Below are positions 23,004 through 49,600 of a stretch of 64,000 nt of DNA, in pieces (within the stretch, counting starts at the first letter, position 1; every line of letters starts with the position of its first letter). The notes under the pieces were generated by a model. It did no database searches. It was not told where the DNA came from and saw only the letters and a program-made list of their open reading frames with translations. This stretch comes from Haemonchus contortus (taxonomy: Eukaryota > Nematoda > Chromadorea > Rhabditida > Trichostrongylidae): positions 546,001 to 610,000 of the forward strand of contig LS997567.1 in NCBI GenBank assembly GCA_000469685.2, written 5' to 3'. The position numbers were made by a program, and so were the translations under genes.

Positions 23004-23599
23004 TTTTTGCAAAATACTATCCTTTTTATCAAGTTAGCATCAACAAAATCGATTACCTCTTCGTACGTCCTTGTCGCAACCCAGTGAGCCTGAAGAACAG
23101 TCCTTGCTCGGGTAACGGAACTTCTCCCCGATTGCGGCATTCTCCCATGCAGCATGCGGCAAATATTACTGCAATTACCGTGTTCACCCCGATTCCCCGC
23201 CAATCATATGACGCAATAATTTTCGTTGATTGCCTTTCTTTTTTTTATTTGAATTGATCGTTTTTCTCGTTTATTTTTCGTTTTTATGTTTATTAGACTT
23301 GATTAATTAGAATGTTTCCTCCTATATTAGCGACGATCAAGACCGCATCGGTATTGAAGGGAACGGCCAGCCAATTCAAATAATTAAAAGACTCCCTACA
23401 TTACAAATTGCGCGCTCCAATCTTCCATCGCAATCCTGCGATACGCGGCGGGTGCGGCGTGCGCGACACCGCTTTCGGGGAGAAGATTCTGGACCCCTTC
23501 TTGCTCGAGGAGTAAGAGATAACGCTCAAAAAATTCAAAGTTTTAAAAAGAAGCCTGATAATTGCGCAGAAGGTCATACTGGTGAGAATTCCCCTCTTC

Positions 23600-24255
23600 C
23601 CTCTGCACATGCGTGTGTCGGAAAAAGGTGTTCCCGAGGTGCATTTCAAAGCAGGAAGGACCACATTGTCAAAAAGGCGAACGCTGAACCGTATAGTCTT
23701 TCTCTTTTTCACTACTCTATCGATGTTCTTGAATGCTGCCCACGCGCCTACGTACCTTGCACCGGAGCTGGGTCAATCATCATGTTGACTTCCAGACCCA
23801 GGTATGTAGAATGGTGCTAGAGCATCCAGAGCAGTTCATTTGCTCAGGCGTGAAAGGAGCTTTAGGTGCCAATCCGCTTCTTATAAACTTGTCTAAATTC
23901 ATAAAGTTCAGTCGCAATTCAATTTTCCACTGGTACTGTCGAATTCGACCAGCACACATTTCGCCGCACGGTGTCTTTAGTATGCCGACCGCTTTCATTC
24001 CAATGTCTTCCTACTCTGAATGGCCGACGATTTTTCCAAGAGCGGCAATGAAGAATGCCGGTGAGATGTTATGGCCCTGACGAGCCCCTCTCTGATCTTT
24101 GACAAAGATGTCCTTCAAAACTCTGGTCGAGAAGTTGCCATAAGGATTGAAAAAGCATCCTTATAAGGTGAGCAAGAATAATCTGGTTACGCAAGGCTTT
24201 AAGTATCGCTTCTTCTCAACAGTATTAGAGGCCTTCTCCAAGTCGAAGAGAGTGT
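23600..24255 (-). pseudogene. decayed RTE-type LINE reverse transcriptase fragment
   Basis: Minus-strand pieces in shifting frames follow the RTE order seen at 32530-34790. They are TLFDLEKA, GARQGHNISPAFF (the RTE RG-x-RQGD-x-ISP motif), EVNMMIDPAP (compare EINMMNDLAP in the other copy) and SVRLFDNVVLPAL. Many stops and frameshifts. Truncated at both ends. Confidence 0.65.
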
Positions 24256-24465
24256 TACATAATTAGTGTCCCAGAATCATGGCGCCGATCCATCGCAATG
24301 TATTCAAAGCTTCTGAGCTGTGGATGACAATGAAATCTATACGCACAAGTGCTAACATATGCTATGGCATACCACAACCACAGGGTTTGTTGTGGTAGTA
24401 GTATTATGTAGCACACATCGATTCTTGTACTGTTTACATGTATAGAAAGAGCGATCGTTAGGAAT

Positions 24466-25086
24466 ATGCTTCGCACTGCTAAGAAGGTCTGCACTGGAAA
24501 GGAAGAGCGAAAAGAGTCGCTTAAAGTGGCACGCGATATAGCTTGGTCGGATGGCTACTACAATTTTCCAACTACACGTAGAGCTTCTTTTGGCGGTGTG
24601 ATCCTCAGACATGGTAGCACACCTATCGTAGGAAAAGCGTCCTTTATACCACCACTTATTCCTTATGAAGTCAGTGTCTTCATTAGAAAGTGTCTAAAGG
24701 GATCGGGTTTGGAGAATTTAGTTGCACCCGTCAATCTAAAGAAGAACCTGGTTTGGAACAGGCTATACGATTGCCTACGTGCAACCTCAAACTGTGTAGG
24801 TTGTCCAGCTGGAAAAAGGGTGATTGTAACACGTCTGGGACGGTCTATAAAATTACTTGCCGTGATTGTGGTGATGAGTATATTGGAGAAACGGCAAGAC
24901 CACTCCACGTGAGGGTTAAGGACGCATAGATGGTAGGAGGCGATGGAAAGGTTCTACCGCCTTATAGGTCACCGAATTCAAAAGCATAACGGAGGCGTTT
25001 TTGAAGTCACCGAGGACACAGGAGCCGCATTAGTGCGCGCGTAAAACCCTCGAGGCATTTTGGATACAGGTCATCAATCCCAAAAT
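24466..25086 (+). pseudogene. Penelope-like element, GIY-YIG endonuclease end
   Basis: The frame from 24466 reads ERKESLKVARDIAWSDGYYN, then FIRKCLKGSGLENLVAPVNL and RLYDC, as in the region before the endonuclease of Penelope-like retroelements. After a frameshift near 24800-24840 the other frame shows YKITCRDCGDEYIGETARPL, the GIY-YIG-type core (GDEYIGET). Beyond a stop, a further frame gives GHRIQKHNGGVFEV and FWIQVINPK, the usual end of the domain. The reverse transcriptase part is absent, so the copy is truncated and dead. It abuts the left arm of the inverted-repeat element. Confidence 0.7.
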
Positions 25087-25090
25087 ACTT

Positions 25091-27089
25091 ACAAGGGAAG
25101 GATAATTGGTCGCAGTGGCCACTCAAGATGAGATGTATATCCCCGTAGGTGGTTTCGAACGCTGATCTCAAATCTGTATTCCAAATCTGCGAAACGATTC
25201 TGGGAACAAAGTTGCGGGCCCGGGGCCTCCCTGTGTTATACCACTGCGCTTAACGGATCACCGAGCCGAGCATAGCCTTTACCTGTGCAACGGTGGCCTG
25301 GGGGATAGTGTGGTGGACTGATAGGCATGACATCAAGGTTCGAATCCTTGATGCATGGCTTCGTTTTGCTTTTCCATAAAATGCGTCTTAAACGCTTGCA
25401 AAACGTTTTTGGGCTCAATGTTGGGCGTCTAAAGGGTTCCCTCACAATTTAGGACTCCGGAGAATAGTATTCCAATAAAATTTTTCTTATCGCTATTGGC
25501 CGAATATATGCATACGTATCTCTACCCTGAACAATCGAGATGGTGTTTTGAAATCTTCGGCAGCTCTCCGTACTTACGGTAGGCGGCGGTTGAATGACTC
25601 ATCCGACCAGAGCCCTCTTTGGGAGAGATACGGCCCACAGATTCTAGGAATGGTGCCCACGCTTTCGAAGGGGTGGTACAAGTTGACGGGCATTGTTGAA
25701 AAAATACTGTAGAACAATAGTTTATATCTTTGTGTGCACATATGATTATCCGTTGATTCTATTCATGGGGTAAATGCCCTTTCAAGAGGCCCTTTCATTA
25801 GGTAAGCGTGGTGGAGCGGTGTGGCATGGTACCACGGCTGTCCTCGAAACCCTGTATCCACCTGTGAATTGTTCTGAATTTTTCCCCAATGAGCCTTCAT
25901 TGTTGAATTGAAGCGGTATCCACTGGAAATGACTGTCGCGCAATGGGACTCCTTTATTAATTTTATGATAAGTTATCCTTCCAACTTATCCGCTAATCTT
26001 CATAAGTAGGCAGACCGACTAGCTCGTTTTGCATCTGATAGTTGCGACGACATAATACATCGTAAGTTGTCAATAACAGATTATTTCAAAAGTCCATGCT
26101 CTCTTGATTTCCGTAGACGGCCTTTTGTCGTGATAATACAAAACGTGTTTCTCATGGCTCGAGAAGAGGGCGGCCTCTTCTGAAACTCGAGCTTCAGAAG
26201 ACTATATACTCTTCCACCAGTGCCACAAAATTGGAGCTCATGGGCCAGATCACAAATGAGGGCTACGTTTAACTTCGGAGCCTCTATATCCCCACAAACG
26301 TAGGAAGTTTCATTTGCGAAGCTACGGGTCCATCGTCGCTGTCCTCTTCAGGCGACCGGAGAGGATAATTGTGATCGTCTTTCACGAATTCGACATATTC
26401 GCAAAGAATAACGGGCTTTTCCTAGTATCGATAAGAACGGCTCGAAACCACTTCACTACCGCCTCTTGGATAGTGTTGGTGTCTACTTCATGCTACAAGA
26501 AAAAACTTCCTCCACCAAATATGATGATCCCACATTCGTTCAGAACATTCGCTGGTAACGTGTTGAAGAGCGTTTGACCCGATGAATCATTTAAAATCTT
26601 CCTCTTTGAAGCCTTTGAGGCTCATTTTAAGCAAATATTTAAAATTCCTCTTTTCTCGAATGGAGCTCCACCCTTAATCGGCCGGTGGGAGACAAAAAAA
26701 ACTTGCCTTGTCATACCTCTCCAGTGTTCCTTATTTGAGAGAAAGCCCTGTAGATGCCCAACACTGGGCCCAAAAACGTTTTGCAAACGTTTAGGACGCA
26801 TTTTATGGAAAAGCAAAACGAGCCCATGCATCAAAACCGAACCTTGATGTCATGCCTATCAGTCCACCACCCTATCCCCCAGGCCACCGTTGCACAGGTA
26901 AGGGCTTTGCTCGGCTCGGTGATCCGTTCAGCGCAGTGGTATAACACAGGGAGGCCCCGGGTCCGTAACTTTGTTCCCAGAATCGTTTCGCAGATTTGGA
27001 ATACAGATTTGAGATCAGCGTTCGAAACCACCTACGGGGGTATACATCTCATCTTGAATGGCCACTGCGACCAATTATCCTTCCCTTGT
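25091..27089. mobile_element. 2-kb element with about 360-bp inverted terminal arms
   Basis: The arms 25091-25453 and 26729-27089 are inverse and highly similar. The outer end reads AAGGGAAGGATAATTGGTCG and the inner part includes CAAAACGTTTTTGGGC. The arms hold a tRNA-like stretch: GGGGATAGTGTGGTGGACTG, with GGTTCGAATCC about 35 bases later in the left copy. They may therefore be an inverted pair of SINE-like repeats rather than transposon ends. The 1.3-kb centre has no recognisable coding sequence. No target duplication was found. Confidence 0.7.
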
Positions 27090-27092
27090 TAG

Positions 27093-29421
27093 TGGGGAAG
27101 AATGTCCCGCAATCACGCGGGAACTACGACCCTATATAAAACCTATATACGACCCTATATACACCCCGCAGAGACTTCAATGAAGACATACACCAGCTGA
27201 CCCTGATCGGTTGGTATTCGACCACCTGCGCGTACACTGGGGGTCTCGGACTTTAGTGGGATGGTGGAGACATTTGATCGGATGGTCATAGATTTTTATG
27301 ATCTCTTCAGGCTCTGAAAATCGGGACCGAGGGTACAAGTTTTCTCTCGCGTGTTTCAATGTTGGTAAATGCTATAGCTAATGTATTTATTATGTAGCTA
27401 TTTAAAGCTAATGTAATAGCTGTAAATGACGCGCAGAAACGTTGTTCTAACTTAGTGTCATTGATGTAAACAATAGGCCCTATAAAGCGACTACCTTAAT
27501 AAATATCAATGTCTTTATGAAAGATTCCACTGAAGAAAGTCCGTCATGGAAACATTTCAAGGACAGTGGGAAGCAAACCCACAACCACCCCTGACAAGAG
27601 AGAGCACTACCCATGCGCCATGCAGGCGCTTGCGGTGGTGCCGACAATTGCGCTCTTCAACTGAAACTATCTCAGAACAAATTTTTCATACTTCTCTCGT
27701 GAATATTACATAGCAGTTGTGACGTCTGACTTTGTGAATAGCATTCTAAACTCTATCGATACACCCAGATCTGCACTCAAAGTACCACGAAAAGTTGGAA
27801 CCTTTCCCCAGCCAGAATTTCGATCAAAAAGATAGTTTCGGGAAGGCAAAAACTAATTGAAATTTAATTTGAAAGCTCACCAAACGCAGCTTCTCCATGA
27901 CATTTGACGCATTTCACATCATTAGAAGTTCCTCCGTTGCAATAGCTGCCTTCAGAATGATATTGCTTGTTCATCATTTTCTTCTGAAATCTGTGACAGT
28001 TTGAAAACAAGTATGTTCATGCACACGTTACGCATTTATGTGTAATGAACAACAAGTTGTCACGGGGATTTCCAGATCGAAACTGACAGGCCAGCACGGC
28101 ACTATTCAAAGCTATGCAGCATGGCCGATCAAAAGCGCATGTCAAAAACTTTCCTCAGATCGGATCTTGTGCCGTCGTCAATCGTCATCACCCTTTATGC
28201 GAGTGGTCAAGAGTAAACAGAAGAATGTAACTAGACACTGCTGTGAACTCTTCATGTAACACCGTTACTAGTAGCGCCACGATTCTGATAAAACAAAATA
28301 ATTCTCTGAGTAGAAAGATAAGGAATAAGTAAAGTATGGGTACATTTCGGCATTTTTTTGTGCGCATCGTTTTACCATACAAGCTGATTCTTTTCAGAAG
28401 TAATCGAACTTAAGTTTTAATACGTTACAATTGAGAGGAGACCTCGATCCGTTGACTGAAATGACGACGGCCGCCACTGAACAGCGACTTTTTTTTCTCC
28501 TGTGTATCCGTCGGCACAAAGGAAGTACAAAAGAAGTAAGAACGTTAAAAATTTCTGAGTTCAAGGAAAACTTTTTCCAAAGGTTGAAGGACAACAACAG
28601 CGCGGTCAGCGCTTCCATATAAACACAAATGTCACGGTTCTTCTTTTGATCAAGGTCTCGATTTCACTAAGATACTCACGAAATTAGCTGCCACGTGAAC
28701 TATGAAGCCCACCAACAGACGGCAGAAAACACGGATACAAGCCTTCGTGAGTAAGCAGTAAGCAACTTACATTACAACAAAATAACGAACATGAATTGGA
28801 GTAGAAGTCTTCACTGATCTGACTATGCATGTCTTTCGAATCAACGACTAGATAACCAAAAAAAAAACAAAACAAACAAACAACAAAAAAAAACGACTTG
28901 AATAAGGAAAAACTTGAGAAACAGCTAAGGAAAACAGCTTGAGAAACGTGAAACTTTGATATAAAGGGAGCACCGAGACCAAAGAAGTTGTCGTTATGAT
29001 GAAGCTCGAACCATTTCGAAAAGTGAAACGTTGCGATGACGTTCGAGCACTCGGTGTCCAATTGCGAGGAATGTGGAGAAACCCGACCGGCGATTGCGTC
29101 TACTTATTGGATGTTTCATATACAATGTGTCATCCCTTCAAACAGTACAACTTTGGCTTCCTCTCCGATAATCAGAAATAAAATTCGTGGAAACAAAGCA
29201 GAAAAGAATAAGTGATAGGCTGTACTGTCTGCTTGTTCTTTTGTATAGTAGTGTTAGGAAAGGAAACGATGACAAAATGGAAATCTCACTAACAACCAAC
29301 CCGGTTCAAACTTACCAGAATGCCAAAATTACACCGTAGCCATTAAGCACGACATCAAAAGACGCAAAGATATGAGGGTAATACGGCCAATACAATTAAC
29401 CAACTACGACTGAACGTGACA
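27093..29421. other. no gene recognised
   Basis: Includes an A-rich low-complexity stretch near 28855-28895. Open frames here are short and without family resemblance. The segment 27120-27360 may be more repeat sequence. Confidence 0.4.
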
Positions 29422-29427
29422 TTTATT
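29422..29427 (-). terminator. candidate poly(A) signal of the AMPK gene
   Basis: AATAAA on the minus strand, about 240 bases beyond the AMPK stop codon. Plausible by position; no cleavage site can be shown. Confidence 0.3.
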
Positions 29428-29663
29428 TACACATTCCAAGAACGCATGTACAACGGAATGACCCTAGGTATTTCTTCACTTTCACTTGCTATGTTTTAGT
29501 TAATATCGAAAGTCCCTCCATCAATGGGGACCGGAGACGATTAGTTTAAGCCGATCATACGGTCATCGAAGCATTTAAATCCGTATGAATAATTTTCCTC
29601 CCTCGATGAAAGGACACTGCATATTACAAAACACGAAAACGTATTGTACAAACGGTGAAAAAA

Positions 29664-42758
<13,095 letters not shown>

Positions 42759-42769
42759 TCAGGGTTTCA

Positions 42770-44760
42770 AAACCAAATGTTTCCTTGAATTTAAAAACAT
42801 CAAATTGGCGAAAAATAAGGGCAAATAGGAACACGAAATGACTTGTAAAACGGTAATGAAACTGCTAAAAAATGAAAGGATCGAAGCGAACTTTAGTCTC
42901 AAATCTACCTCAAAACACTGAACGAAATCCTAGTTTGATCGGTGAGATGAAAACCATACAAACATATCAGCGCGCTCTATTACAGCGACGGACGTTGAAA
43001 GCTGCGATGAAAGTCTGAGTTCCTACCAAATATCTTGAACGGAAACTTAAACATGATTGCTATGATTTAATTGTTCATGAATGCGTAGCTGCAATCAGTC
43101 GATCATTCGACGATTAAACCGCTTCAAACCGATAAGTCGCTTAAAGTGCTAGATACTACAAACCACAAGACCAAAACGTCTTTAAATTGTGGTGTAAACA
43201 AATACATCTGTCCTAAATGTAACTCACATGCATGCGACCCCAAGAAAATCGTTGTTAGGATGAATGATGGTTTTTAGCTTGAATATACGAAATCAATAAG
43301 GCCGCGGAACACAAACACAAAAGCACAGAAAATCGATGGGTGAGATTTAATGAATATGCCTTCTCACCTCACCAGCGCTAGAAGCAGCAGCCCAATTCCT
43401 CAGGCTATATAAAGAACAAATCCAGTTTAACAAAAAACTACAAATAGCAAAGGTTCGTATTTTGAACTCCAAGAGGATAGTAGTTCAGGAACAAGAACTT
43501 CTCGATAGCAATCTCTAAAGGTGTAAATGACAGAGAAATACCACAAAAACACTCCAAAAAGGGATAGCCGGCCAAAGAACGATTTCTGCCAGCTCTCGCT
43601 CACGTTCTTCCCCCGCCATCTTGATTCAGGTAAATGCGCGAAAATTTTGACAGCTGGAAATTATTGTTTCAATAAGTTATCTTTACGGTAACTGATAGCT
43701 GAAGTCTTTTGTAAACACCGATTCCAATGAATGCAGGTTAACGAAATTAAACTGTTGACTCAACACTCGTTATGCCCATTGGAAGAAGAGCACGTGCTAT
43801 TGATGGTAACAATTCAAACATCTTCCGTTGTGTGCGTCGCACTCGCGGCACTGCATAGTTTTTTGCAGCGCGTTATTCGCACGAGTGCTCTAGCCATTTG
43901 GTATGCTTCTCTTCGATAAAATGTTGGTACTTCCTCTACGAACCGACCAGGTTCTGACATCAAATTCCCGAGTAACTCCCACTATATGCCTCCGTCGTAT
44001 TGACCTAGTGCAGGACTACCTTTTCAGCACAGGTGCGCTTCATTGCTCGCGCCGGTCGAAACTAGGTCATGCCGCAGCAGTCTCATGCTGGGATTCAGCC
44101 CTCAGTACTCAACGGACGTCGTAGTTGTGAGTGGGGGATACGGTTTGCGCTTGATCAACGGCAGTCAGCTCAAAAAGAAAATAACAGTGGGCTGCGGCGC
44201 GCGCGGATTGGGCGGCGTGACCTAGTTTGAACGGACGCGCGGAACGCACGTTCCCCCTTCAGCACAGTATCGGATGAAGATATTGAGAGCGTCTAGGATC
44301 ACGTCTAAAGATCCTCAAATGAACACGAAGGAGAAGCGGCCATAACCTGTAAACTCGCACCATTCTTCGACCTTTATAACCTTCTATCTACGATGAGGTC
44401 AGTGGGAGGTACTTCTGGATACTTCAAACTAAAGTTAAGACGATAGTAGTCGTCACCTGTTTCAAGTTAGGTGTCACATGTCTTTTTTGTTCGATACTTT
44501 TGAAAGTTCGGTGGCCTAGTTGAATAGTCTTCGAGTTTCTATTTAGGTGTTTCAGCGAATAGGCTACATATGTTATATGACCAAACGGGGCAAAGCAGCC
44601 GAAAAGTTGGTTTAATAGAACTCAATAAGGAATTTCAATCTCGATTCAAAGGCTCGAAGAAGCATCTCGACTGAACTTCTTAATAATATAGTAAAATACT
44701 ATAAAAATTTAATGAAATAAAAATACTTCTGTAATAAAAAAAAGGCAAAGCCTCGGTGCG
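42770..44760. other. no gene recognised; probable AMPK 5' region
   Basis: Upstream exons or the promoter of the AMPK gene are expected here but were not identified. A minus-strand ATG at about 43621 (MAGEERERE) has a donor-like GTGAGC after five codons, but its phase does not join exon 1. Confidence 0.4.
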
Positions 44761-45029
44761 TTAATTGATCCCGGCTGAAGATGCCCCCTCGCATTGGACT
44801 TTCATTCAGATCGTAGTCGCGTATTGAATGCGTATGTGACCAATACAAGACTTGAGGTGGCAAATCGGTGTACAAGCCAGAGTTTTTATTCACCCAGATG
44901 AGTCGGAAACCAACTAACCGTCTCCAGAGGGATGGGTGGCAGGCCCAGGCGGATACCGACCCGGAATCCGAACCCGTGACCGTGCGTGAGTGATAGTGCG
45001 CCACTTGCCACCTCACCACCTCCACCCAC
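44761..45029 (-). repeat. tRNA-derived SINE, copy 3
   Basis: Matches the copy at 30539-30813 along about 270 bp. On the minus strand the head shows TGGCAAGTGGCGC and GGTTCGGATTCC as polymerase III boxes. Confidence 0.8.
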
Positions 45030-45114
45030 TTTGTGACCATAAGTACCCATATTCGATTTCAAACAAATCTTGGCATGGTGAAAATAGTCTTCACGAAATC
45101 TGTTCTGTGATCCT

Positions 45115-45477
45115 GTGACCAAGTTGGCAAGCCAATTTTTATTCTGCTTACGTTTCGGCTTTTCCCCAACCTATCCGGAGCATCTAAGAGGAAACAACAT
45201 GGGCTCACGATCGATTTTCGGGGATAGTGACGTTTTGCATTTCCTATTAACTGATGCTTTTAGCTCTGCCATAAGGACGGCGCTGCACAGGTATGGCCTA
45301 GAGGACATGGTGCGAGTGGTCAAGATCCCAAGGAAATCTGAAGCAGCGAGTGGTTCGAAGCCGCTGCTACGATCAAATTTGTCTGGCCAAGGGCTCGAGG
45401 GGCAAGGAACATCTGAAGAGCTTAAACTGTGCAAGACTGGAGACCCCCTCGGGCGCTCATCGTGTAGAGTCCCATGA
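45115..45477 (+). pseudogene. possible Penelope-like element fragment
   Basis: A 120-codon frame. Its part FSSAIRTALHRYGLEDMVRV, then VVKIPRKSE and later EELKLCKTGD, resembles the stretch before the GIY-YIG domain in Penelope-like elements (compare VSVFIRKCLKGSGLENLV at 24466-25086). The endonuclease core itself is not found, so the assignment is weak. Confidence 0.35.
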
Positions 45478-45479
45478 AG

Positions 45480-48469
45480 GTGCGGTGATCGGAATTACAG
45501 TTAGGATTGTGTAGCGAGAACCCCTTACTCGGCGCGGAAAACACTTAAGCATCTCTGATCAGCGTGAAGTCCCCAAAAACGAATAGGAAGGACGAGTGCC
45601 TAGCCATAGCTGACAAACTTGCACCTTTTCTGACCTCTGTGGGTTTCCCTTGCCCCCGGTATCACGCCGATAGAGAAAGGGCATATTATCTGAAGTGACC
45701 CTCTGTGGATCAGATTGACGGTAGTCAACAACAAGACTGGTCGCCTCTTGAGGTGCGTGACAAGTGTTCCGTAGTTATCATGCTTTTTCAAAACCACTGA
45801 GTCTAAAGAAAGTTTTTGAAGTTTTATTTGTTGCATGAAGGTGGATCGCAATTACTGTTGCTTTCCAGACTCTGACGGAGACAAAAAAGCCGAAACGTAA
45901 GTCGAATAGAGATTTGTTTGCCATCTTGATCGCAAGTTCAATCAAAAATCTCACGAAAACTGTATTATTACAATTGTGGCCCTACCTGTACACTGCACCC
46001 TTGCTGAATGTAGGCGAGGGTCTGAGTGGCATAGTGCTGCTCAGACCCTCGGCTGGTTGAGCAGCACTATGCCTGAGCAGGTAGACAAACGCTGTAAGGT
46101 AAAGGAAAGAGGGCCATCCTTATCACATGTCCTTCGAGGGGATAACTGACAGTTATTCGATTGGTGCTCGCCTTGGATCATGATGATACAAAGAGTACGA
46201 GAAATCGGGTCCCTCGATCACCACCAGTTTGTGCAAGGTGGAAAAATGTTGTCACCACCGTCACAACGACTTTTTTGTACAGGCCATGAGGCTGCGACCA
46301 ATCTCATCAACGATACTGATCCGTTTACTTTATTTCGAAGTTCACAAACCTTGACTTTGCTGACAACTTCCTCGTGAGACTTTTAACTCGGTCCAGACCA
46401 CTAGGTTGGCTCCTACTTTTCTGACTATAATTTGTCCTCAGTCCATCGAATGTGTCATTTCCCTGCGCATCCATTGCGAATTCCAGCAAGAAAAACCGTA
46501 AGTCTGAAACATTTTAAGTATCACGGCGTAAATAAGGGCTGTTCACCACAGCCAAGTTCATCAAAATCCATTCCCTAGTTCACTAGTATTAGGGTCTATT
46601 GGAACAATGGAGAGATCTACCTTGACAGGAATAGGGCTTCGCAGTGAACCGACTTCACTGACAAGATGAGAGCCGGGAATTCAGATATTTTTAGCAAAAG
46701 GTAAATGTATTCAGCAGTGTATAGAAATGGAAAGGCAAGGACAGAAAAGGCAGCTATGTAAAGTATTGGAAATGATCTCGAATCGCTATCGATATCTGGA
46801 TGTTTGTCTTTCGATTAAGGTTTCGTACGTTTTCTTAATACATTTTATCCTTTTTCGCGGTCCAGGAACAACTCTGTGGTTCGCTTTTCTTCCGACATAA
46901 TACAACCATTACTACCAACGGACACTCCAAGGTGTAGCAGTGAGAGAGAGAAAGTGAATTTTCATCAATTATTTGCTTTGTTTCACTTAATATATAATAT
47001 GCTCAGAAAAGCACACCGATGTAACCCCACGTGGTAGTAATCGAAAAATCGAAAGGAATGAGGATTTCTTTTCTTCTCAATTGTTGGATTTGGTTTCTTC
47101 ACAATTGTTTTCAAAGAAAGCAAATAAACGTTTTTGAAAGAAGCAGATAAATAGGAGACTTTTTTCTAAATTACAACTGAAATCGAAGACATTGACCGCG
47201 ATAATAATTTATCAATTTTGGATATTTTGGAGAATATATTTACACTTTACACTGCGTTCCTTGACCAGAAGATGAAAAGAGTTAAATCGAATAAGTCAGT
47301 CAGTGACTAGAAGAAGAAATGTGGCAAATCGAATAAGCCAATCAATCACATAATTTCATATTACCGATTCAAATATATTTGACTTTTTTCAATCACTACA
47401 AACAAAATGGTGAGTATTTTGCTGTGCTGCTCAGAAGAGATCACCATAATCGTGTAAATAGATCGAAGAGCCTATATTGTTACCTTATTCAACAAAGCAG
47501 AACAATCTATGATTGAGCGTCAAGAAAACTTCTAAAATTTGGATCCTTCGACGTCAGGTGATTTCTCGGATAGTCTTCTTGCCTTCTCAGTGAGTGAAAG
47601 GTAGCTACTTTGACAAATCTTTGCCGAATTCGAACATTCAAAGAACCTAACAATGAATGTGTCTTAGGTTTTGTGGACAGGCGAAGATTCGCGCTGATGG
47701 CCCGTTTTTTATTCGTTCCTGCAGTTGACTCCTATACAGCAATACAATGGTGTTTGAATGGGTAGTTGATCGAATACTGTGAACTGCGTTGGTTTGCAGA
47801 TGTACAATCGGTGTTACTATTCTTCTAGATAAGACTCATAGCAATTCGTAGACTCTTTACTGCCCTGCGATGCGTTCAAAGCATTAACAATGTGGCATGT
47901 GAATACTAACAACATTTCTGGTTATCTATTCAGCGAAGAAGGTCTTCAGATAGCAGTGATTCCATGCACACTACGGACGCAAGGAGCGCCCATACCCTAT
48001 TCTATATGAATTATTATGGCGGCAACGGAACGCACTACAAAAGCGTGTTAGTGGTTTAATTGCACCATCCATCCGTAAGTAACCCCAGAAGTTTCAAGGG
48101 CACTAATGTCATTGAAAGTTTTACCTAAGTAGTCGGGTAGTAGGAACGATTTTGTGTAATCAATTCGTCGCGCGCAGCACTCGCGGGCTATTCGCCTCGC
48201 TCTTACAGTTCTAGCGTTCTTAATACAGCTCAACCGATATGCGATTATTATTTTGGGCATGATTCTACTGTCAGTTCTTTTGTTCTTGTGTTCCGTATCT
48301 GCTGCTGCATTCTGCTACATACCTTTGTGCGCGGCGTACCTCTCGCTGCGCCATGACAATTTCGATCCTACTGCACCACACCCCTAGGCCAAGGTATTTA
48401 CCATTTACAAAGAAGAACGTGCGCGCGAAACAAAAAACAAAAAAGTCTAGCCAAAGTTGTGACGATCAC
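45480..48469. other. no gene recognised
   Basis: AT-rich sequence with short frames. It contains one perfect short hairpin (46028-46073). Nothing else stands out. Confidence 0.45.
46028..46073. repeat. perfect 16-bp stem hairpin
   Basis: GGCATAGTGCTGCTCA and its exact inverse TGAGCAGCACTATGCC enclose a 14-base loop. No T-run follows and there is no gene nearby, so it is not read as a terminator. It could be a decayed foldback repeat. Confidence 0.8.
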
Positions 48470-49494
48470 TGGTGAGAGACTCTTATATATTCTGGTTTGA
48501 TCCTATCAGGACCGGGCGCCGTACGATTCTTCATCGGCTTGATGGCATGTCGGATTTCGGAAGGGAGAACCGAAGGAGCGATGTACTCGTCTTGCCTAAG
48601 ATGGTGAGTAGGCAGGTAGATGTCGCTTTTGAAGGATCAGAGTAGAGTCGTAGATGATCCATTGTCCTACGAGATGCGGTAACTGTTTCGTCAGGGTGAC
48701 GAAGGGAAGTCATCGTTTTGCTCCGTCGGGCTTTGCGAATGCTCTTTCCAGCCTCGGCGGTTTCGTTCATAACTGCTGCTCTTCTCTCTTCCACATCCTC
48801 CTTTATCGCTTCTCCGCGTAGCTTCGCAAGTCCGGACGCTCGTTGTTGATTGCCTGCAGCTCGCGCGATTCCATGCTGGCGTATCAACTCAAGTGTCTTC
48901 GGAGAGAGTCGTTTTTTGACTACTCTCTGCTTTCCTAGCAATATCGTGAAGGCGTTCGATTGTACTCTTCATGTTGTCGATAACGGAATCATCCCATTCA
49001 CTCGTTCATTCATGGGAAGCGATGTGATCCCAGTTGATGCAGGTCTTGGGGTTTCGTTTCCTGAACTTCATAGCTCTCTCTCCACGGATTGAGAAACAGA
49101 ATATAGCGCAGGGGAGACGATGGTCCGATCCCGTGAAGAACTTTGGAACAACAGCGACATAAGTCAGGCAAAACCTCCAATTAAATATGATGGGGTCTGT
49201 TTCATTATCTAACTGTCCATCGGGTCCTGTCCCTTGTCCATCGCAACTGATAGGACTCTGAGACCTTGAGTTACCATGGATAGCGTAGGTCGTCATGACA
49301 AATTCGGACAGCCTTTCACCCTGCTTGATCCAACCCATTCCGTCAGCCCCGATGTGGAGCTTTTCAGCCGTTCTTCTGGGGCCAAGCTTGGCGTTGAAAT
49401 CACCGACGATGACCTTGAAGAAGGTATGGTCTTGATCCTGGTCTCCTGTTTTGAGCACAATATGAACTTTTAATAAGACTAGTGAGTGAATCAT
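48470..49494 (-). pseudogene. RTE-type LINE fragment: endonuclease to start of RT
   Basis: 49494-49006 (162 codons) shows the apurinic-type endonuclease domain: VIVGDFNAKLGPR (catalytic GDFNA) and later FTGSDHRLPCA (catalytic SDH). The next frame, 48941-48531, is the linker with KKRLSPKTLELIRQHG. At the left edge, in another frame, MKNRTAPGPDRIKPEY is the start of the reverse transcriptase, after which the match stops. It overlaps the RTE copy at 32530-34790 only in that last motif, so together they sample most of one family. Confidence 0.8.
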
Positions 49495-49600
49495 GTCACG
49501 ACGTGACCTGACAGGTCAGAAATCGATCGGCCTTCGTCTACTGTTACCGCAGCCGGCCTAAACCACTATTAAATGGTTGATTGAAATCTTTGCAAGTTTA

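Noticed and set aside
43570..43625. Minus-strand ATG with MAGEERERE as the AMPK first exon
   Set aside because: The only good donor leaves a phase that puts a stop in the next exon. The other possible donor is poor.
46028..46073. Hairpin as a transcription terminator
   Set aside because: The setting is eukaryotic, there is no T-run, and no gene ends nearby.
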